From NCBI RefSeq assembly GCF_039539965.1, contig NZ_BAABED010000001.1, positions 186,001 to 250,000 of the forward strand: DNA of 64,000 bases. The letters run 5' to 3'. The notes below the pieces were generated by a model. The model was not told where the DNA came from, did not search any database, and saw only the letters and a list, made by a program, of their open reading frames with translations. Position numbers and translations under genes: made by a program. The stretch comes from Arthrobacter methylotrophus (GTDB lineage: Bacteria > Actinomycetota > Actinomycetes > Actinomycetales > Micrococcaceae). Numbering within the stretch: the first letter of the stretch is position 1; each line of letters begins with the position of its first letter. Shown piece by piece: positions 16,893 to 25,972 of the stretch.

Positions 16893-17780
16893 CTAGTTGG
16901 ATGCAAGATGCAATGCGCCGAAGACCGGGTCCTGGGTGAGGACCTGCAAAGTGTCGAGACCTCGGGAGCATAGGGCGATCCGCATGGCCGTCTGCAGTGT
17001 CGGCTGGTTCACGCCCAGCCCGCCGCCAAGGACGATCGGCCCGTCGATCTTCAGTTGCTCGGCACATTTTGCCGCCAACGACGCCAGATCGGCGCCTGCC
17101 TGGAGAATCATGTCCAGCGAGGCCGCATGCCCGGAGGCTGCGCACTCAAAGACGACGGGCGATTTGGAAGCCCAGAATCCGCGTCCGGCGCCGTTATGGA
17201 AAAGGGCGATCAAACCCTCCGGGCCGGAAAGTCCGCAGGCCTTCACAAGGGCTTTCGTCAGTTCGTCGGCGCGAAGCCCATGGTTCATCCGCTCCAGGCT
17301 GTACCTCACAGCTTCACGGGCAAACCAGTAGCCGCTACCCTCGTCACCCAGCAAGTAGCCCCAGCCGCCGGCACGCGCTTCGTCCTTGCCGTTGGTGCCC
17401 CAGGCGGCGGATCCAGTGCCCGCAATGACGGCGATTCCGGTGCTGTATCCAGCGGCCGCGAGAAGAAGACGCGTGTCATGGACAACCGAGACGACGGCGT
17501 CGGGGGCCAAAGGCTGGATCAATTCGGTCAGGGCGCTCGCGTCTTCGGCGGTGTCAATCCCTCCGGACCCAACTACCACGCGTGCAACGGGGCCGTGGTT
17601 GAGGCTGGCGAACACGCCCTCCAGGTTGATGCGGGCTTGGTCTCGGCTCACGTTCTGCACATTGGCGCTACCGCCGGAAGTATCGGCAACGGCGGTTCCG
17701 TCCAGCCATGTGATGCCGCGTGTCTTCGAGCCTCCGATGTCCAAGCCTATGACCGCGCCGGCGACGCCTGGGTGTGTCAT
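16893..17780 (-). CDS. N-acetylglucosamine-kinase-like ATPase (BadF/BadG family)
   Basis: The 295-residue sugar kinase of the ASKHA fold has phosphate-1 motif IGLDIGGSKTRGI and phosphate-2 region AVIAGTGSAAWG. GWGYLLGDEGSGYWFAREAVR is the hallmark of BadF/NAGK-type proteins, and an adenosine motif IVLGGGLGVNQ comes late. These enzymes phosphorylate GlcNAc or related amino sugars. ATG 17780 has GGAAGGAA upstream and overlaps the stop of the beta-mannosidase gene. As last gene of the mannoside operon, it may phosphorylate the GlcNAc or other sugar released by the upstream enzymes. ROK-type glucokinase is less likely because the ROK zinc motif is absent. Confidence 0.8.
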   Translation of the reverse strand: MTHPGVAGAVIGLDIGGSKTRGITWLDGTAVADTSGGSANVQNVSRDQARINLEGVFASLNHGPVARVVVGSGGIDTAEDASALTELIQPLAPDAVVSVVHDTRLLLAAAGYSTGIAVIAGTGSAAWGTNGKDEARAGGWGYLLGDEGSGYWFAREAVRYSLERMNHGLRADELTKALVKACGLSGPEGLIALFHNGAGRGFWASKSPVVFECAASGHAASLDMILQAGADLASLAAKCAEQLKIDGPIVLGGGLGVNQPTLQTAMRIALCSRGLDTLQVLTQDPVFGALHLASN

Positions 17781-20398
17781 TGGTGTGTTCCTTCCTTCGT
17801 AGAGATCGTTCGTGAATATTCGGTGGACGGCAAGATACTTCCGGCGTGGATTCCGATCCCTTGAAGCACCGGATACTGCCACCAGGCATCGAGTCCATGG
17901 GCGCCTGTACCACCCACGACGGATGAGATACGGAAGGTGTGGCTTTCCCCGGGCAGCAGCGAAACGCATTGCTCGGAGACTGTCGCTTCCGGGTCAAGCC
18001 GGTCTGCTTGCAGGACCAGGTCGCGCACGATGGTCTCGGCAGTGACAGTTACTTCAATCCCGCCGGGTACTTCCGACGCCCGGGCCATGACCCGCGCCGG
18101 TTCCTTGATGCGGTCTTTGTCCTCGGCGTAGAAGTAGAGGATCCGGTCCCCGTGCCCGAGTCCTTCGCCCCGCGCCACAAGGACATCGCTCAAGGGGTGC
18201 CCAGTCTCGTGCACCTCGGCGGGGAGGTCTATTTCGGTCTTGTCCCTGGGCGCGACCTCAAAGGCGAACTGATGCGACGCCTCCTTCCGGGTGCCCTGCG
18301 GGCCGGCCGCCGGGGGAGCGGTTGAGCTGAGGCGTTCCACCGTGATGGTCCCGCTCCAGGCTTCTGCGGAATCGTTGACCAGAACGACGGCGAGCAGGTC
18401 GCCGCGGCGCTGTATGGTCGCCAGCCGGGGCCGGTAGGCGTCCCGGATTGCATACCACAGCGGTTTGAGCTGACCGTGTCCATCAATAGCGGCCCAGGAG
18501 GTGACGGGCCAGCAGTCGTTGAGTTGCCAGACGATGGATCCCGCGCAAACGGGCCACCCGGCACGAAAGTGCTCGATGCCGAATCGGACAGCGCGGGCTT
18601 GGTTTACCTGGGTGAGAAAGTGCCACTCCTGGAAATTCGCTGGATCGGGAAGGTGCGCGGCCAGTCCTCTCTGCAGCTTTCCGGTACCGTCTTCGGCTTT
18701 TTGGTGCTGGAGGAAGGCCGAAGATTCGAGGTCCAGGTCCGCCGCCTCCAGGACGCTCGTGAGGGTTGACCAGTTGGGGGGACCTTGGAACCCGAACTCG
18801 GAAACGAATCGTGCATTCCACTCTGCGTAGTGTGAATAGTCTTTTTGGTTCCAGACATCCCAGATATGTGTGTTCCCGTGACTTGGATCGTTAGGGTGCA
18901 ATCCGGGATCCCCGGAGTAGGGGCTGCCGTTCCAGTAAGGACGGGTGGGATCCAACTCCGCAACGAGTGCAGGCAAGAGCTCGGAATAGTAGCGCCATCC
19001 CCAGTTTCGGCCGTCAAGCCGGGGCTTCCAATCCCAATCCCAGAAGCCCCAAACGCATTCATTATTTCCATTCCAAAGCACCAGGCTCGGGTGGTTCATG
19101 AGCCGTGCCACGTTGTCCCGGACCTCAGCGGCGACTTCCTCGTAGAGGGGTCCGTCCTCGGGGTATCCGGCGCAAGCAAAGAGGAAGTCCTGCCAGACGA
19201 GGATGCCCATGCGGTCACACAGCTCATAGAAAGTATCCGACTCATATACTCCGCCACCCCACACGCGGAGGAGGTTCATGTTCGCCGCAGTGGCTTGCGA
19301 GAGGCGCTGCCGGAGCTGGCGGTCGCTGATGCGGGACGGGAAGCAATCGTCGGGGATCCAGTTGGCGCCCTTCACGAAGATATCGGTTCCATTGACGGCA
19401 AAGACAAAGCTGGTTCCGGCTTCGTCCCGTTCGGTCTTGAGCTCGAATTGCCGAAATCCGATGCTCTTGGACCACACGTCGAGGTCGTGACCCTCGGCGT
19501 CCAGCGTCACCGTTAGCACGGAAAGCGGCTGGGCACCCATATCGTGCGGCCACCACAATTCAACGTCCTCGAGATCGATGACGACCCGCGCTTTGCGGGA
19601 GCCTTGCGGCAGGGTGAGCGATTCGGTTTTGCCCAAAAGCGCTACTGTGAGTCCGAGTTCGCCTGAAGCGCCCGGCGCCCGCAGGACCTCGACATCCACC
19701 TCCACACGGGCATGTCCGTTGGTGGGGAGTTCTCCCGGTCCGCGCCTTTGTCCGTGGTCGGAACCAGGCCCGGGTGCAACGGTGGTAGTGACGGATGGGC
19801 GCACTGACTGCAGCCGCGCCGTCTCATATCGCCTGATGCCCACGGGTTTCCACGGTCCGGCCGTTACCAGGTTAGGGCCCCAATCCCAGCCGAAATTGCA
19901 CGCCGACTTGCGCACATACTGGAACGGCTCCGGATTGCCGTTGGGTAGTTCCCCCACGGATGCCCGGATTTGTTCGGCATAGCCGCGCACGTTCTTGAAG
20001 GTCATTGCCAAGTCATTGGCGCCGGGCCTGACGACGTCAGTGACGTCCACGACGTAGCTGCGGTGTTGGTTGTGGGTGTGTGCGAGGTCTTGCCCGTTGA
20101 CCCGGATGACGGCGATGGTGTCCAAGCCGTGGAAGACGAGCTCTGTCCGCCGGTCATCATTGCCGTCGTGGTCGAAGGTTGTGGAGTATTCCCATTCGCT
20201 CCGGCCCACCCAATGCTGGGATTCCTCGTTTTGCCCCACATAGGGGTCGGGGAGGTGTCCGTGGTCAATGAGAACCGTGTGCACAACCGACGGAACGGGC
20301 GCTGCAAGCCTCCAGCCCATGGCCCCGGACGGTGCGTCCGGGGCTGGAGCTGTCATTCTTAACGTCCATCCCTTGGCGAGCTTGCTCGTTTCAATCAT
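17777..20398 (-). CDS. GH2-family beta-mannosidase
   Basis: The protein of about 873 residues has the domain order of intracellular beta-mannosidases: an N-terminal jelly roll with YVGQNEESQHWVGRSEWEY and VRKSACNFGWDWGPNLV, an Ig-like domain, and a TIM barrel. The barrel holds the acid/base Glu in LWNGNNECVWGFWDWDW and the nucleophile Glu in RFVSEFGFQGPPNW. It releases terminal beta-mannose from oligosaccharides. No signal peptide is present, so it acts on imported sugar. I start at ATG 20398, five bases after the upstream stop, although its ribosome-binding site is poor. The stop overlaps the kinase start by 4 bp. Confidence 0.9.
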   Translation of the reverse strand: MIETSKLAKGWTLRMTAPAPDAPSGAMGWRLAAPVPSVVHTVLIDHGHLPDPYVGQNEESQHWVGRSEWEYSTTFDHDGNDDRRTELVFHGLDTIAVIRVNGQDLAHTHNQHRSYVVDVTDVVRPGANDLAMTFKNVRGYAEQIRASVGELPNGNPEPFQYVRKSACNFGWDWGPNLVTAGPWKPVGIRRYETARLQSVRPSVTTTVAPGPGSDHGQRRGPGELPTNGHARVEVDVEVLRAPGASGELGLTVALLGKTESLTLPQGSRKARVVIDLEDVELWWPHDMGAQPLSVLTVTLDAEGHDLDVWSKSIGFRQFELKTERDEAGTSFVFAVNGTDIFVKGANWIPDDCFPSRISDRQLRQRLSQATAANMNLLRVWGGGVYESDTFYELCDRMGILVWQDFLFACAGYPEDGPLYEEVAAEVRDNVARLMNHPSLVLWNGNNECVWGFWDWDWKPRLDGRNWGWRYYSELLPALVAELDPTRPYWNGSPYSGDPGLHPNDPSHGNTHIWDVWNQKDYSHYAEWNARFVSEFGFQGPPNWSTLTSVLEAADLDLESSAFLQHQKAEDGTGKLQRGLAAHLPDPANFQEWHFLTQVNQARAVRFGIEHFRAGWPVCAGSIVWQLNDCWPVTSWAAIDGHGQLKPLWYAIRDAYRPRLATIQRRGDLLAVVLVNDSAEAWSGTITVERLSSTAPPAAGPQGTRKEASHQFAFEVAPRDKTEIDLPAEVHETGHPLSDVLVARGEGLGHGDRILYFYAEDKDRIKEPARVMARASEVPGGIEVTVTAETIVRDLVLQADRLDPEATVSEQCVSLLPGESHTFRISSVVGGTGAHGLDAWWQYPVLQGIGIHAGSILPSTEYSRTISTKEGTHQ

Positions 20399-20402
20399 GT
20401 GG

Positions 20403-21479
20403 CTAGCTGTGGTCTGCGCGGTAGAAGTACATTTCTCGCGATCCCGCGGGAGCATCCCAGCCTTGGGCGAACATCCAGGTTCCACCGAACTTCAGCAGGC
20501 CGCCCCAGGCCAACGACCCTCCCCGGTGCACCGCTTTCTGGGTGAACGGCTCGTTCACGTCATACAGCGCCTGCGCCGCGGAGAACTGGCCGTCCGCGTC
20601 GCCGTAGAAGAAGTCCAGCACCAGCTTGCCGCCGTCGCTCTCGGTGCTGCCGTCGTCGACAATGGCGCAGGCGACTTCGTGCAGTGAGCCGCCCAGCGGT
20701 CCTAGGTCCAGGTACTCTTGCGGCTCAAACGTCCAGTTCACCATGTCGGTGGAGCGTCCCACATGGGTGGTTCCACCGCAGCCTTCGGACAGGTACATGA
20801 GGTAGTGGCCACCGATCTTGACGGCTTCGCCTTCGGCGTTGCGCGGGATCACAGCCCCCTTGGCCCAGAACTTCGAAACTTCGTGGGGAACGGCCAAGCC
20901 GAGCTTTTCCCAATGGATCAAATCGTCGGACACCGCGACATTGATGTCGCAAGCAACATCGCCCAGGGGATAGACATCCGGGTCCTGGCCAGCATGCTCC
21001 TCGCTGCGGTCGATCGTCCAGATCCCGTTGTAGAACATGTAGTAGCGGCCGTTGGCCTGGTACACCTTGGGGTCCTCGCAGCCAAGAACCTCATTGTCCT
21101 GCGTGGGATAAATCGCAGGATTGGAGACGCTGTCCTGCCACCCGGTCTCGGGATCGTAGACGGCAACACCGATACGGCTGGAGACCGATTCCTTGCGCGG
21201 GGATGCCCGGTAAAAGAGGTAGAGCTTGCCGTCGCGTTCCATGACAGAGGGATTGAAGATCGAATCGGCGGTCCAGCCTATCCCGCTTGGATCGGCCCAG
21301 TCGTGGACTTGGCGGAACGTCAGGGAATCGTCTTTGCGGAACGGGCCCACAGCCCATTCCGGGCGCTCCGGGTATGCCGCGGAAAACTGCTCGGTGGAAA
21401 TGGTGTCGGTCAGTGGATTGCTGAACGTCAGCGCTTTCTCGTAGCTTTCGAGCAGTGCTTCGGTGGTGATCTTCTGCAT
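20403..21479 (-). CDS. GH130-like five-bladed propeller protein (mannoside phosphorylase/hydrolase)
   Basis: The 358-residue protein has GH130/GH43-like propeller motifs: FNPSVMERDGKLYLFYRASP, SSRIGVAVYDPETGW and EVLGCEDPKVYQANGRYYMFY, then AVSDDLIHWEKLG. GH130 enzymes cleave beta-mannosides, often by phosphorolysis to mannose-1-phosphate. ATG 21479 has AGGAAGAA upstream. The catalytic Asp should lie in the ECEDPK-like block (here CEDPK). It sits between another GH130 gene and the GH2 gene. Whether it is a phosphorylase or hydrolase, and which linkage it takes, cannot be read by eye. Confidence 0.75.
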   Translation of the reverse strand: MQKITTEALLESYEKALTFSNPLTDTISTEQFSAAYPERPEWAVGPFRKDDSLTFRQVHDWADPSGIGWTADSIFNPSVMERDGKLYLFYRASPRKESVSSRIGVAVYDPETGWQDSVSNPAIYPTQDNEVLGCEDPKVYQANGRYYMFYNGIWTIDRSEEHAGQDPDVYPLGDVACDINVAVSDDLIHWEKLGLAVPHEVSKFWAKGAVIPRNAEGEAVKIGGHYLMYLSEGCGGTTHVGRSTDMVNWTFEPQEYLDLGPLGGSLHEVACAIVDDGSTESDGGKLVLDFFYGDADGQFSAAQALYDVNEPFTQKAVHRGGSLAWGGLLKFGGTWMFAQGWDAPAGSREMYFYRADHS

Positions 21480-21509
21480 GTGGGTTCTTCCTGTGGTGAT
21501 GTGTACCAA

Positions 21510-22592
21510 CTAAGCGCGGTCCAGGCGTGCCACGCCGATCTTCGAATCGGCCATGCCATAAAAGACGAACAACTGATCTCCGATCTTCTCGATTGCCGTG
21601 GGGAAAACGACGTTGGGGACGATGCCCGAGATCTCGTCCTCCGTTTCCGGTGCCAGCAGGGGCTTGTCGCTGCGCGCGATCACGATCGAAGGATCCTCAG
21701 CATCCAGGATCATCGCCGCGGCGGTGTAGTTGACGTTCTGCTGGTGGTCGAAGGCAGACTTCTCCATCGACCCGGAGACACCGTGGTAGATCAGGAGCCA
21801 GCCCTCGTCGACCCGGATCGGTGCCGGTCCGCCGCCGATCTTGAGTTCTTCGAAGGGGAACTCGCTCAGGGCAACGAGCTTGTGCTTGCGCAGGTGAACC
21901 AGGTTGCGGATGTCCTTCTCGACGTCGGTCACGGCGACGTAGGAAATCCAGATCCCCGGGCGGTTGTCATCGAGGCCGGCCGGCAGGTGCTCGCCTTCGC
22001 CCTCGCGGATCCAGCCCAGGTCCCACATGGGGCGGTGCAGCAAAGCGTAGGAGGGGACGCCGTCGGGATCATTGACCGGCTCCGGGAAGAACACCGCGTC
22101 CTTGTTGGCGAACAAGTTCAAGTCCATGGACAAGTCGGCCTGGTACTCGAAATGGCAAGGCCCCAGACGATTCCAGGTGCGCAGGTCTTCGGAGTGGGCG
22201 AACGCGAGGCGGGGGCCAAGGGGTCCGTAGGCGACATAGGTCATCAGGTGGCGGCCCAGGGACGGCACCCAGGTAATGCGGGGATCTTCGGTTCCAGCGT
22301 TGTTGATGCCCCGTTCCCACCCTTCGTCAGGGGCCAGGACAACGCCCTGGCGTTCGACGCCGGACGGGACGCCGTCGTCGCCGATGATCACTTTGGCGAG
22401 TCCAACGCGGGAGACATTCCCCTTCGCGACGAGGCGCGGGAGGAGGTACAGCTCGCCGTCGGGCCCGCGGCCGCTGGCCGGGTTGAGGACGCCTTCGGCT
22501 TCGAACTCGTTCCCGGCTTCCGGGGTCATGATGACTCCGGCGCGGGTGAGGGTGAACGGGACGGTGGGGAGTGCAGACGTTGAGGAAGTCAT
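21510..22592 (-). CDS. GH130-family beta-mannoside phosphorylase/mannosidase
   Basis: The 360-residue GH130 protein has GVLNPASGRGPDGELYLLPRL, NVSRVGLAKVII, AGTEDPRITWVPSLGRHLMTY and AFAHSEDLRTWNRLG. The motif EDPRIT carries the expected catalytic region. I choose ATG 22592 (AAAGGG eight bases before it) and discard the upstream extension of about 100 residues, which overlaps the permease gene. There is no signal peptide. Members act on beta-1,4-mannosyl-GlcNAc, beta-1,4-mannosyl-glucose or beta-1,2-mannosides. With a GlcNAc-kinase-like gene in the operon, Man-GlcNAc is attractive as substrate (inference). Confidence 0.82.
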   Translation of the reverse strand: MTSSTSALPTVPFTLTRAGVIMTPEAGNEFEAEGVLNPASGRGPDGELYLLPRLVAKGNVSRVGLAKVIIGDDGVPSGVERQGVVLAPDEGWERGINNAGTEDPRITWVPSLGRHLMTYVAYGPLGPRLAFAHSEDLRTWNRLGPCHFEYQADLSMDLNLFANKDAVFFPEPVNDPDGVPSYALLHRPMWDLGWIREGEGEHLPAGLDDNRPGIWISYVAVTDVEKDIRNLVHLRKHKLVALSEFPFEELKIGGGPAPIRVDEGWLLIYHGVSGSMEKSAFDHQQNVNYTAAAMILDAEDPSIVIARSDKPLLAPETEDEISGIVPNVVFPTAIEKIGDQLFVFYGMADSKIGVARLDRA

Positions 22593-22597
22593 AGGGG

Positions 22598-23566
22598 TTA
22601 GCCCTTTACGCTTGATCCGATATTTGTGGAGATGAATTGGCGCTGGAAGAAGATGAACAGCGCGACGGCGGGGGCCGCGAGAACGCAGGCACCGGCAAGG
22701 ATTGCGCCGAACGGGTTTGATGCCGTGGCGGCAATGTTCGAGATGTAGTTCGCGAGGGAGACGGCGAGCGGCTGGATGGCCTGGTCTTTGGTGACGAGGA
22801 ACGGCCACAGGAACTCGTTCCACGGACCGATGAAGGTCAACAGAACGGCCGTGACAATGGCGGGCCGGACCAGGGGGATCGCGATCTGCCACAGGATCCT
22901 CAGCTCGCTGGCTCCGTCGATGCGGGCGGCCTCGAACAAAGTGGAGGGCAGCTGCATGAAGTACTGACGGAAGACAAACACTGCGGTGGAATTGATCGCG
23001 AACGGCAGGATCATGCCCAAATACGTGTCCGCGAGCCCGTAGTCCCGCACAATCATGACGTACAGCGGGATGAGCAGCAGCTGGAACGGGATCATCTGCA
23101 CCAGCAGCATCATCCCGAACACCAGTCCTTTGCCACGGAATTGCATCTGAGCGAGCGCATAGCCCACCAAGAGCCCGAATACGACTGTGAACAAGATGAC
23201 GCCGCCGGTGAAGATCCCCGAATTGACCAGGCCCTTCAGCAGGTCGATCGAGTTATTGATGTTGCTGTAATTCTCGCCGGTGATGTTGGCCGGACTAGGG
23301 AAGGCTCCGCCCACGGAAGTATCCGGATTGGTCTGGAGCGAGCCGATGAACATGTAGTAGAACGGGAAGAGGAACACAAAGGCTCCCAGCGCCAGCAGCA
23401 AGAAGCTGCCCACGCCCAGGTTCTTGCGCTTCGCCACGGAACTGCCCTTGCGGGAGGCCGCGGAGCCGGAACCGGCGGACCCGGAGATCGCCGCTTCGGA
23501 AGCGCCGGCACCCGGCCGGCGATCGTCGTCGTCGTTCTTGAGAGTGGCCCTATTGAAGATCGACAC
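22598..23566 (-). CDS. Carbohydrate ABC transporter permease, MalG type
   Basis: The 322-residue permease has six membrane segments after a polar N-terminus of about 55 residues rich in Ala, Gly and Ser. The EAA loop reads EAARIDGASELRILWQIAIPLVRP. GTG 23566 is preceded by GGAGGACTGAC and its codon lies next to the stop of the MalF-type gene (ends 23568). It imports the glycoside that the downstream GH130 and GH2 enzymes degrade. Confidence 0.9.
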   Translation of the reverse strand: MSIFNRATLKNDDDDRRPGAGASEAAISGSAGSGSAASRKGSSVAKRKNLGVGSFLLLALGAFVFLFPFYYMFIGSLQTNPDTSVGGAFPSPANITGENYSNINNSIDLLKGLVNSGIFTGGVILFTVVFGLLVGYALAQMQFRGKGLVFGMMLLVQMIPFQLLLIPLYVMIVRDYGLADTYLGMILPFAINSTAVFVFRQYFMQLPSTLFEAARIDGASELRILWQIAIPLVRPAIVTAVLLTFIGPWNEFLWPFLVTKDQAIQPLAVSLANYISNIAATASNPFGAILAGACVLAAPAVALFIFFQRQFISTNIGSSVKG

Positions 23567-23567
23567 G

Positions 23568-24530
23568 TCAGTCCTCCTTCCCGCCCACGAGGCGTTTTTG
23601 GATCAAGGTGATCAGCAGCACGCCGATCACGAGCACCACCCCCAGCGCGGCTGCAACATCCGGATTCCCTTGCAGGATTCCCTTCTGGTACATCAGGAAA
23701 ACCGGCGATGTCGAGGCTCCGTCCGGTCCGCCACCGCCGGTGAGAAGATAGGGCTCAGTGAACAAGTTCGCTCCAGTGATGGTTGCCAACAGCGTCACCA
23801 GCACGCTGGCCGAGCGCACTCCGGGAACAGTGATGTTCCAGAACTGGACCCATTTGCTCCCGCCGTCCACCGAAGCGGACTCGTAGAGCTCGTCCGGGAT
23901 GTTCTGCAGTGCGGCCAGGTAGAGCAGGATGAAGAACCCCAGCTGCTTCCAGGTCACGTAGAGCGCCACCGTCGGCATCGCCAGCCAGGAGTTCGTCAAC
24001 CACGAGGGGTTCGGGGCCAGCGGCCCCAGCAGCGCGTTGACCAGCCCGTTCTGCTGGAACAGGAACAGCCAGACCCCGACGACGGCGACGCTCGCCGTGA
24101 CGTACGGGACGTAGTAGGCGACCCGGAAGAAGGTCTTGAGCCTCGTCACGCGGTTCAGCGCGTTCGCCAGGACCAGGGACAGCCCCACGGTCAGCGGCAC
24201 ATTGATGACCAGGAAGATCCCGATGTTGGCAAAGGAACGCTGCACTTCAGGATCGGACAGGACGGTGATGTAGTTGTCCAGCCCCACGAAGGGCCGGTCA
24301 ACCTGGACTCCTGGTGCAGTGAAGAAGAACTGATGGAAGGAGATGTAGACGGCGTAGCCCAGTGGATACGCCAGCACTGCAAGGACGTAGATGACATAGG
24401 GGGCGCTGAACAGCAGTCCCAGAGGCTGGGGGCCCAGGAAGTTCTTGCGTTTCCTGGGCGCCTGCCGGTGGTCCACGGCCCGCCCGGCAGTGTCTCCCGT
24501 CCGGGGACCACCAACTGAGCGAAGTGACAT
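23568..24530 (-). CDS. Carbohydrate ABC transporter permease, MalF type
   Basis: The 320-residue permease has six membrane segments. The EAA-type loop reads ELYESASVDGGSKWVQFWNITVPGV. The N-terminus is basic (HRQAPRKRKNFLGPQP) before the first helix. I place the start at ATG 24530, 14 bases after the binding-protein stop; the longer frame overlaps that gene. It forms the channel with the MalG-type partner. No ATPase gene is present in this operon, so a shared MsiK/MsmX-type ATPase must serve it. Confidence 0.9.
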   Translation of the reverse strand: MSLRSVGGPRTGDTAGRAVDHRQAPRKRKNFLGPQPLGLLFSAPYVIYVLAVLAYPLGYAVYISFHQFFFTAPGVQVDRPFVGLDNYITVLSDPEVQRSFANIGIFLVINVPLTVGLSLVLANALNRVTRLKTFFRVAYYVPYVTASVAVVGVWLFLFQQNGLVNALLGPLAPNPSWLTNSWLAMPTVALYVTWKQLGFFILLYLAALQNIPDELYESASVDGGSKWVQFWNITVPGVRSASVLVTLLATITGANLFTEPYLLTGGGGPDGASTSPVFLMYQKGILQGNPDVAAALGVVLVIGVLLITLIQKRLVGGKED

Positions 24531-24543
24531 GGGGATTCGCCTG

Positions 24544-25851
24544 CTACTTCTGGGCTGCCAGTTGGTTGATCTTGTCAGAAGCACCCTTGAAGGCGTCATC
24601 GATGCTCTGGTTGCCGAAGATCACGGACTTGCCCCACGCGTCACGGAAGGTCTGCCAGATCTGGACCGAGTTGGAGACGTTGGGAACTTCCACGGTCCGT
24701 GCGGCTTCGTCGGCGAATGTCTTGTAGGCCGGGTTCTGGTTGAAGTAGTCCGCGTAGGCGGTGGTCAAGTCCTTGCGCATCGGCATCTGGCCGGTTTGGG
24801 AGAGGAGCTTGCCGTCCTGTTCCTTGCTGGTGGCGAACTTCATGACATCCCACGCGGTGCCTTGGTTCTTGCAGGAGGAGTACATGGCGACGTTTTTGGC
24901 GTCAGAGAAGGTGGAGCCGTTGGTCTGTGCTTGTGTACCCGGGACCGGGACGGTGCCCCAATTCACCTTGCCCTTGTAAGCGGCGACGGCCCAGGGGCCC
25001 GCGAGGGACATGCCGGCTTTGCCATCTGCGAAGGAGTCGCCCTTGTACGTTTCCTTGGATGCCAGGTTCTCCTTGTAGAGAGTCTGGAACATCGTGGCTA
25101 CCTGCTTGCCCTGATCGCTATCGAAGGTGGCTTTGCCATCCTTGATCAAGTTGGTGCCACTCGAATTGGCGGCATAGAACGGGTAGAAATCGAACCAGGA
25201 CTGGAAGAAATCGCTAGCAGGCGAAGGCCACACCGCATTGGTGACGGCACCGGACTTTACGAGTGTCCGGGCAGTCTCCAGGAATTCGGACTGCGTGGCA
25301 AGCTTGGGCTTTTCCGGGTCCAGTCCTGCCTTCGCGAAGATGTCCTTGTTGTAGAAGAGGACCACGGGGTTGGACTTCCACGGCAGCTGGTACGTCTTGC
25401 CATCGGAGGACTTGTACTGATTCGCGAGATCGCCCGTGCGGTCCTTGATGTACTGGGCTCCATCAGGGAAGGAGTCCAACGGGACCAAGCCACCTTGCTT
25501 CTGGAATTGCGGAACGGCCACGGGGGCGGTGTTGAAGACCAGGCAGGGAGCGTTGCCAGCGGTGATTGCCGCCCCGATGACCTCTTCGGAGCTCTTGCCT
25601 GCCGGGATTTCCTGCGCATCTACCTGCTGGTCAGGGTGGGCCGCGTTCCATGAAGCCACCATGTCCTTGCCCCACTTCACCTCGAACTCGTTGTTGGAGT
25701 ACCAGATCTTGATGGGGCCCTTTGCCGTTGTGGCAGAGTTCGCTCCGGCAGCGGTGCTGGAGGCGCCTCCACCGCATGCGGCCAAACCGGCTCCGACTAC
25801 CGCAATAGCGGTAAGGGAGAGGATCCTCGAACTAATTTTTCCGTGCTTCAT
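24544..25851 (-). CDS. Extracellular sugar-binding lipoprotein of ABC transporter
   Basis: The 435-residue family-1 solute-binding protein has signal MKHGKISSRILSLTAIAVV and lipobox GLAACG (Cys near 26). Typical segments follow: IKIWYSNNEFEVKWGKDMVASWNAAHPD near the mature N-terminus, and KAGMSLAGPWAVAAYKGKVNWGTVPVPG. It captures an oligosaccharide, inferred from context to be a mannoside. It is the first gene after the LacI regulator; the 121-base gap contains a good GGAGTTGC-like ribosome-binding site but no copy of the LacI operator. Confidence 0.9.
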   Translation of the reverse strand: MKHGKISSRILSLTAIAVVGAGLAACGGGASSTAAGANSATTAKGPIKIWYSNNEFEVKWGKDMVASWNAAHPDQQVDAQEIPAGKSSEEVIGAAITAGNAPCLVFNTAPVAVPQFQKQGGLVPLDSFPDGAQYIKDRTGDLANQYKSSDGKTYQLPWKSNPVVLFYNKDIFAKAGLDPEKPKLATQSEFLETARTLVKSGAVTNAVWPSPASDFFQSWFDFYPFYAANSSGTNLIKDGKATFDSDQGKQVATMFQTLYKENLASKETYKGDSFADGKAGMSLAGPWAVAAYKGKVNWGTVPVPGTQAQTNGSTFSDAKNVAMYSSCKNQGTAWDVMKFATSKEQDGKLLSQTGQMPMRKDLTTAYADYFNQNPAYKTFADEAARTVEVPNVSNSVQIWQTFRDAWGKSVIFGNQSIDDAFKGASDKINQLAAQK

Positions 25852-25972
25852 TGCAACTCCTTTGCGGGTAAAAATTGACGGACTGTGGAGCCTTCGCCTT
25901 CAGATGGAAACGGCAAATAGCCCCACCAATTGCGGGTAGATCGATCTTCGTAGGACTGGACGTGGGAGGGGG

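Noticed and set aside
20718..22583. 621-residue open frame on the plus strand across the GH130 genes
   Set aside because: It is the complementary frame of two well-recognised minus-strand genes, a common artefact in high-GC DNA. The protein has no recognisable motif.
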